The notes under the pieces: model-generated
Database searches by the model: none
Told to the model about the DNA's origin: nothing
What the model saw: the letters and a program-made list of their open reading frames with translations, nothing else
Translations under genes and position numbers: made by a program
Shown here: positions 58,847-64,000 of the stretch, piece after piece
Numbering within the stretch: the stretch's first letter is position 1
Layout: each line of letters starts with the position of its first letter
From: Sipunculus nudus
Taxonomy: Eukaryota; Annelida; Sipuncula; Golfingiida; Sipunculidae
Assembly: GCA_026874595.1 (NCBI GenBank)
Contig: CM049306.1
Coordinates: forward strand, 78,336,142-78,400,141
Direction: 5' to 3'
Length of the DNA stretch: 64,000 nt

Positions 58847-60294
58847 ATGACGTGTAGAAAAGAAAAAATCAGATCAATAAACTGGACAGAGTATGAAAAG
58901 ATAGCATTACTTCAAGAAGTTACCCCCAAAATTCTGATAATCGAAAATAAAAACACGGACTCCAATTCAATGAAGAAAAAAAAATTGGCTTGGGATGAAA
59001 TATATGAAAAACTGAAAACTTCTTGTCCAGGAGGGTCAAAAAGAAACATGAAACAAATAAAAGATCAATGGAAAAGGATGAAACTTGCAGCCAAGCAAGA
59101 TTTTGCTCGGTTTGGTAGAGAGCAAAAAAAAACTGGTGGTGGCCCCCCTCCGGACACACCCAGCGATTTATCATGTAAGATAAAGGATCTTTTACCCCGG
59201 GAATTTTCTCAAATGAGAAACCCATTTGATGATGATGCAGAGGATGGTGCAGGAGATGAAGTTTTATCAGTCAATGATGATACTGGCCGAACACTGGAAA
59301 CTGCTCCATCAGAGAGCGTGGCTAGTGAAGAAAGTCTGACTGAAGTTTCTGAATTTAACAGCAACTCAGAGGAAGTGGAAGCAAGGTAACGACGAGCTAT
59401 ATTAAAAGTATGATCATATATTTTAATTGAATATGTTTTTCATTATTATTCGATATCCAATTTTTTTACAAATTCAATATTTCAACATGTAAAACTTTAC
59501 ATTTAAGTATGATATATGAACATTCATAAAAGCAAACACCATAGAAATAAGTATTAAATAAAAAAAGTCATCGTTCAAACAAAGACGGAAGAATCACGAG
59601 TCCGAAAATACCGTTTGTTTATGCAGCCATATCCATAAATAATTTAATACGTCACTCTAATACTTTTAAACGCGGGGCCTGAACAGCTGAGTGGTAAAAC
59701 GCTCGGCCCACTCCGCGGGCGACCCGGGTTGTAGTTGTCCGGGTTGTAGTTGTCCGTCAAAGGCCGGTGGTTTTCTCAGGATCCTCCGGTTATCTCAATC
59801 CTTACCGACTACTGAGCGCCAACGTCTGAGCCATGGAGTGCCTCGTATTAGTCATTATAATTAGTTGTACAATCCGTGTAAGATAAATAAAGTTTATAAA
59901 TCATATATTATTGTCTGCATTGCAGGATTACGAAAATAAGACAAAAATGTTCTTTTTATATTTTAGAGACCTAACAGACGCTTCATGTATCAGTCATACA
60001 CCATCACCCTGCCAGCAGTTTGTTGAGCCGCCCAGAAAGCGCTGTCGCACCAAATCCACAAGTCGTGCTTCTGATTTTGAAGATCAGTTCTTGCTTTTGC
60101 AAAAGGAGGAGCATCGCACCAGAATTCAACAGCTAAATGAAATGCATGCAGCAAAAATGGCAATCTTAGCCCTGGAAAAAGAAATAGCTCTAGCAAGGCT
60201 GCAGGATATACGTAACGCAGAGGAACCCAGTGTTAGTGGACCTCAGTACAGTCGCTGGCTTGATTCCTCAGAATCTTCATATCTGCATTTATAA
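58847..60294 (+). CDS. Harbinger-associated Myb/SANT-like DNA-binding protein (two exons)
   Basis: Exon 1 is 58847-59385 and exon 2 is 59967-60294. The donor AAG|GTAACG and acceptor TTTTAG|AGAC keep the frame (the split codon gives R, then DLTDAS). The product is about 290 residues. The N-terminal ~90 residues have the Myb/SANT-like pattern NWTEYEKIALLQEV ... AWDEIYEKL ... KQIKDQWKRMKLAAKQDF. An acidic Ser/Glu-rich middle follows. The C-terminal part has a basic RKRCRTK stretch and a Gln/Glu-rich predicted coiled coil (QLLQKEE-like region). In this superfamily such a partner helps the transposase enter the nucleus and bind the transposon ends. The start codon is the first ATG of the frame. 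Confidence 0.8.
59386..59966 (+). other. Intron of the Myb-like gene
   Basis: GT at 59386-59387 and AG at 59965-59966. It is 581 bp, AT-rich in its first half, with a SINE-like repeat at about 59672-59905. Confidence 0.65.
59672..59905 (+). mobile_element. tRNA-derived SINE-like repeat
   Basis: The head resembles a tRNA gene with internal RNA polymerase III boxes: box A-like CAGCTGAGTGGTAAAACGC (59684-59702) and box B-like GGGTTGTAGTTGTCC (59726-59740). The box B-like sequence is duplicated exactly at 59741-59755. A body with GGTGGTTTTCTC and CCTCCGGTT words follows, of a kind common in invertebrate SINEs. The tail is AT-rich with AATAAAG. It is not a tRNA gene because the arms do not pair properly and the 3' part is too long. 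Clear target duplications were not found. Confidence 0.55.
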
Positions 60295-60653
60295 ACCATT
60301 TCTAAGCTGTCTGAGAGACCATGTCATGTAAGAGCCAAATTATTTAAATTCAATGAAAAGCTTGAGCTGTGCAGATATTATAAAGTAATTATTGTATTGT
60401 CTTAATTCATATTGAATTTTGTTATATTTTACTTGAATTTTAATTGGTACTTATGCCTAGGTATACGTTTGATATTTTTGTTGTTGCAGAACAACTTGGT
60501 AATTTCGGAGGTTGGCATTTAGCGGTATTGGTATTTGCGTAAATTGAAGCATTTGTTGATTCTAAGTTTAGATGATATAGCTTCTGACAACAATTCATGT
60601 GTGACCTATTTCTTTTGTTAATTTTGATACTGATCAAGATTTGTGAAAAAGAT

Positions 60654-61769
60654 ATGGATCAGATACAAGCTATTAGGGATGCTAGGAGGATTCTGAACAA
60701 CTATATGCTTGTTTTTGTTCATCCACCACGTTTAATTAGAGACAGAGCCAATCCGTTTGAACTTTTCAGCAATGAGGAGTTTTACAGAAGGTTTCGTTTT
60801 ACCAAGGAAACTGTCCTCTATATTGTCAGACACCTAGAAAATGACATCACTCCTGAGGCCAGAAGACATTACGCTGTGCCCGAACATTTACAAGTTCTTC
60901 TTGCACTTCAGTTTTATGCTACGGGAGCATTCCAGTTAACAGTCGGGGATATAATTAAGGTCCACCAGACTACAGTCTGCCGTGTCATTAAACGCGTTTC
61001 CATTGCACTTGCCAGGAAAAAGAAAAAGTTCATAAAATTTCCAGATGGGCGTCATGCGAATCGGGTAATGGCAGAATTCCATGAGATTGCTGGTTTTCCA
61101 GGTGTTGTGGGTGCCATTGATTGCTCTCACATTCGTGTGTCCAATCCGGGTGGAGAAGATGCAGCACGTTTTATTAATAGGAAGGGATACCATTCCCTTA
61201 ACTGTCAGTTTACATGCACTGCGAGTTTGGCCTTTACAAGTATTGTAGCCAGGTGGCCAGGGAGTGCACACGACTCTCGTATATTAAGAGAGTCGTCACT
61301 ATGTCATAAATTTGAACAAAATGCACTGCAAGGTGTGTTACTAGGAGATGCAGGGTACCCTCTGTTGCCCTTTTTAATGACACCCGTTTCAGTGCCAACA
61401 AATAATGCTCAAAGACGTTACAATGATGCGCATTCACAAACAAGATGCACAATCGAGAGAGCATTTGGAGTCCTTAAAAGAAAATTTGCTTGTCTACACT
61501 TTGGACTCCGGTTACACATGCAGACAAATTTTGCTGTGATCATTGCTGTTAGTGTTTTGCATAATATAGGGATTTTACGTAGAGAGACCCTGCCTGATGA
61601 CCAGCCTGTGTTAATGGACAATAATGACGAGGATGCTGCGCAGGCCGCAGACAATCCTCAGGGCATGGTTGTTCGACGGCGTTTTATAGAACACTTTACT
61701 TTAAAACCCGTATACCTTTATCATTGTATTATCACTGTTATCATATATAATGTTTTAATACATTTTTAA
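60654..61769 (+). CDS. PIF/Harbinger transposase (DDE_Tnp_4 family)
   Basis: 371 residues from the ATG at 60654. An upstream in-frame ATG at 60597 would add 19 hydrophobic residues and is less likely. Numbering from 60597, a helix-turn-helix-like segment lies at about 115-135. The catalytic DDE core has D175 in GAIDCSHIRV, D251 in LGDAGYPL and E287 in TIERAFGVLKRKF, with the family motifs NRKGYHSLN, WPGSAHDSR and LHNI. The normal C-terminus of the family is near FIEHF. The 22 residues after it may be read-through into noncoding sequence. No internal stops or frameshifts are seen, so the enzyme could be active with the Myb-like partner encoded just upstream. Confidence 0.93.
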   Translation: MDQIQAIRDARRILNNYMLVFVHPPRLIRDRANPFELFSNEEFYRRFRFTKETVLYIVRHLENDITPEARRHYAVPEHLQVLLALQFYATGAFQLTVGDIIKVHQTTVCRVIKRVSIALARKKKKFIKFPDGRHANRVMAEFHEIAGFPGVVGAIDCSHIRVSNPGGEDAARFINRKGYHSLNCQFTCTASLAFTSIVARWPGSAHDSRILRESSLCHKFEQNALQGVLLGDAGYPLLPFLMTPVSVPTNNAQRRYNDAHSQTRCTIERAFGVLKRKFACLHFGLRLHMQTNFAVIIAVSVLHNIGILRRETLPDDQPVLMDNNDEDAAQAADNPQGMVVRRRFIEHFTLKPVYLYHCIITVIIYNVLIHF

Positions 61770-62678
61770 TTAATGAAACATTGATACAAGAATGAAGCTT
61801 ATCTTTTGAAAAATTTGGCATGAGCATGGTCGATCATTTTATTTTGGTGAAAATAATTGTTTTAAGTAAATCTCTATAAAATTAATGCTTATTGAAGACA
61901 TTGGAAATGAGTAGTTATTTTTTGTTTGGTTTATTTGAAAATGCCTTTATTTGTTTGAAGGGTATCATAAGCATGTGATGCTCAAATGAGAAAGTAAATA
62001 GTGACATATTTTTTATTTTGTTCATTATGGGGAACTAAAAATATAACTATTTGTATAATTATATACGTAAATGACTTTTTTGCAATAAACCTTTTCGATC
62101 CCCCTTTTTCTTGTTTTTAAGTTCCAATGATTACCAGCATCCATTCAATTGATCATAAAACTGTATTATCAGTGACTGAATATGATTTTCATAAGCAAAA
62201 CGCAAGGAAACAAAATCCTTAGAATTGTGAAATTAATATGATGTACAGGGAACGTGAGCAATTATGAAAATCTTATCAAATCGGAGCGCACAGATCTCCA
62301 CCAAGGCTGCTCATTAACCCAATATTGGCAGAAATGTAGCATTTTTCCTTTAAAAAATCCTGGATCGATCGTTACTTGTATCAAAATCCGGTAATAACTT
62401 ACTTGTAATGCTGCTAACAAACAAGCAGTCAAACAAACTAACGCTGGCTTAAACATAACTTCCTTGGCAGAGGTAATTATTGACGCCATAAGCATTGTAA
62501 ATTGGGAAACTATATATGTGCTGTCTTGCTCAAACCATGATTTAGACTAGCCCCTTACCAGGTTTAATTTTTCGGGAGTTAAACTTAGATTTAAACTAAG
62601 TTTAACTCAAAACTTTTGTTCTGCATACCGTTTAACCGTAAACCGATCATTAAACTGAGTTTAACGCTTAAACCACGT
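61770..62678. other. 3' region of the Harbinger element
   Basis: AT-rich, with AATAAA at about 62084-62089 as a plausible polyadenylation signal for the transposase. The last ~150 bp are the subterminal TTTAAC-rich repeats. No gene is seen. Confidence 0.5.
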
Positions 62679-62693
62679 TACTGCATATGGCCC

Positions 62694-63197
62694 AAAAAGT
62701 CTGAAGTGATCTAATCATATAGATGAGCCAAAGAACATGGGCTTGTTTGGAGGACTGCATTGGCAAAGCAGAATGAGATAAAGAGCATGGCGCTCATTTG
62801 AGAAAATGACTTATAGAGCTGATCGACTCCCTCTCCAGTTCCATATATATATAAATATAAAGTCGAACCTCTATAATGTGGGTTCCTACGAATTGGACCA
62901 AAGTGCTCACTTTACAGAGGTGCCCACTATATGAAGGTAATGGCCAGCACATAGAGTGCTGCCCCCTAGTATGATATATTGCTATAATTACTCATGTTTT
63001 GAGATTACTAAATTAACTTATTTCGTGTATCATCTCTCTTTATTTAATGATAAGTTTTCAGTGACAATCTATTTCTAATTATCAAGACATTTGTTGGAAA
63101 ATATGTATTGTATTACATAAAAGAATGGACATAAAAATAAGCACAATAAAAGGAAGCTGTATGCAGATGGTCTATAATTAAGATAGCTGAACTCATA

Positions 63198-63274
<77 letters not shown>

Positions 63275-64000
63275 TTTATAAGCACAAAAAGCCTAGCAGC
63301 ATGCGGTTTTTAGCATTACCATGGGAAATATTAATTCTGAATAATATTTTCTTTGAAATCTAGTCATTTTTTAATAAACAAAAATACACAAGTAAAAAAG
63401 CAAAGATAATACGTCACTAATATAAATATTATCAACTTAAAGAACATTCTATATCAAGTTGACACGTAAGTTAAACAAAAATATTAATCCAGTTACTGGA
63501 AGTTCATAAAGTATTTTAAGTGTGTGATGATACACTTTGAATGAATGTGTTAAATTGTCACAATTCTTATTTCTTGGTGGAAAAAGTCTCTGATTGTGGA
63601 TTGTTTGGAGCAAAGTGCCCGTTGTAGCTTTGCATTTGCTATTAGAAAGTCCAGGTTGAACAAAATTTCAACAGTCTGAAACGTTATGTAACAGCTGTTA
63701 AATAAGCGGTGCCCTGGTCTAGCGGGCATGTACCGGACTACCTTTGATTGGCCAGAGGGGCATTTAGCTGTGTCACCTTATCACAGAATATTATTTGGGT
63801 GAATGAGCAGGGCTTCCTTCCACTCTTGGTAGCCAAACAAACAATTATTAATAAATTAGCACTGGGCAATCCAGCCTGGGGTGATCTCTGACTTAAGCCG
63901 GTGCAGGCATATTAATCTAATTAGTATATGCATGCATCCCAAGCTAAGTTTTGAGTCAAGTAGATTATAATCATTATTATGCAATGCTCACCTCTACACC
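62694..64000. other. Intergenic tail of the window
   Basis: No gene is supported. An (AT)n compound microsatellite lies at about 63200-63270. A sequence at 62868-62945 (AGTCGAACCTCTATAATGTGG onward) resembles termini of pogo/Tigger-type elements. A weak tRNA-like head (GGTGCCCTGGTCTAGCGG, about 63702-63719) may start another SINE fragment. Confidence 0.45.

Larger units (their letters stand above)
56735..62693 (+). mobile_element. PIF/Harbinger DNA transposon, 5.96 kb, apparently complete
   Basis: The left end GGGCCGTATGCAGTA (56735-56749) is inverted at the right end (TACTGCATATGGCCC, 62679-62693) with one mismatch. A second inverted pair, GTATGCAGAAC, lies about 90 bp inside at the left and about 65 bp inside at the right. 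Subterminal regions are dense in GTTTAA/TTAAAC words. The flanking trinucleotide is AAA on both sides, compatible with the 3-bp duplication of this superfamily but not decisive. Inside are the two characteristic proteins, a Myb/SANT-like DNA-binding protein and a DDE transposase. The 5' 1.8 kb is AT-rich with microsatellites. Confidence 0.9.

Noticed and set aside
59672-59760. tRNA gene
   Set aside because: Box A/B-like words are present, but the arms do not form a cloverleaf and a SINE-type body follows.

Overview
The window is eukaryotic and AT-rich, with long microsatellites, spliced transposon genes and intronless heat-shock genes. A marine invertebrate, most likely a mollusc, is my guess; that rests on general repeat character and not on a diagnostic gene. 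Nothing bacterial or viral was seen.

Layout. Positions 1-12301, 12302-24600 and 24601-36801 are three nearly identical direct repeats (U1-U3; periods 12301, 12299 and 12201 bp). A fourth unit (U4, 36802 to about 50665) is nearly identical only up to about 42.9 kb and then diverges. Two older, decayed relatives follow: U5 (50666 to about 53240) and U6 (about 53980-56375). From 56735 to 62693 lies a 6-kb PIF/Harbinger DNA transposon with both expected proteins. The last 1.3 kb is intergenic.

Host genes. All recognisable host genes are small heat shock proteins (sHSPs) with two alpha-crystallin domains (ACDs) in one chain. Each unit has, or had, a minus-strand gene behind a TATA-like run and two heat-shock elements (HSEs). 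U1, U2 and U4 carry full-length minus-strand ORFs. U3 is broken by a 4-bp duplication, U5 has lost its 5' part, and U6 has an altered C-terminus. U4 also keeps an intact divergent plus-strand sHSP (44979-46124) with a cysteine-rich linker and its own HSE/CArG promoter. U1-U3 and U6 retain only that promoter, and U5 retains a deleted, frameshifted stub. The ancestral module was therefore probably a head-to-head sHSP pair that was amplified, with the plus-strand member repeatedly lost.

Mobile DNA. U1-U4 each hold a ~4.9-kb hAT-like composite: two ~1.24-kb related elements in direct orientation flank 2.4 kb of unrelated sequence. Only the outermost ends are bracketed by a shared 8-bp duplication (GGTATAAC), and U5 preserves the unoccupied target site. 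U1-U3 also share a ~2-kb segment missing from U4 and U6. The Harbinger element encodes a Myb/SANT-like protein (two exons, SINE-like repeat in the intron) and a DDE transposase whose catalytic residues are all visible.
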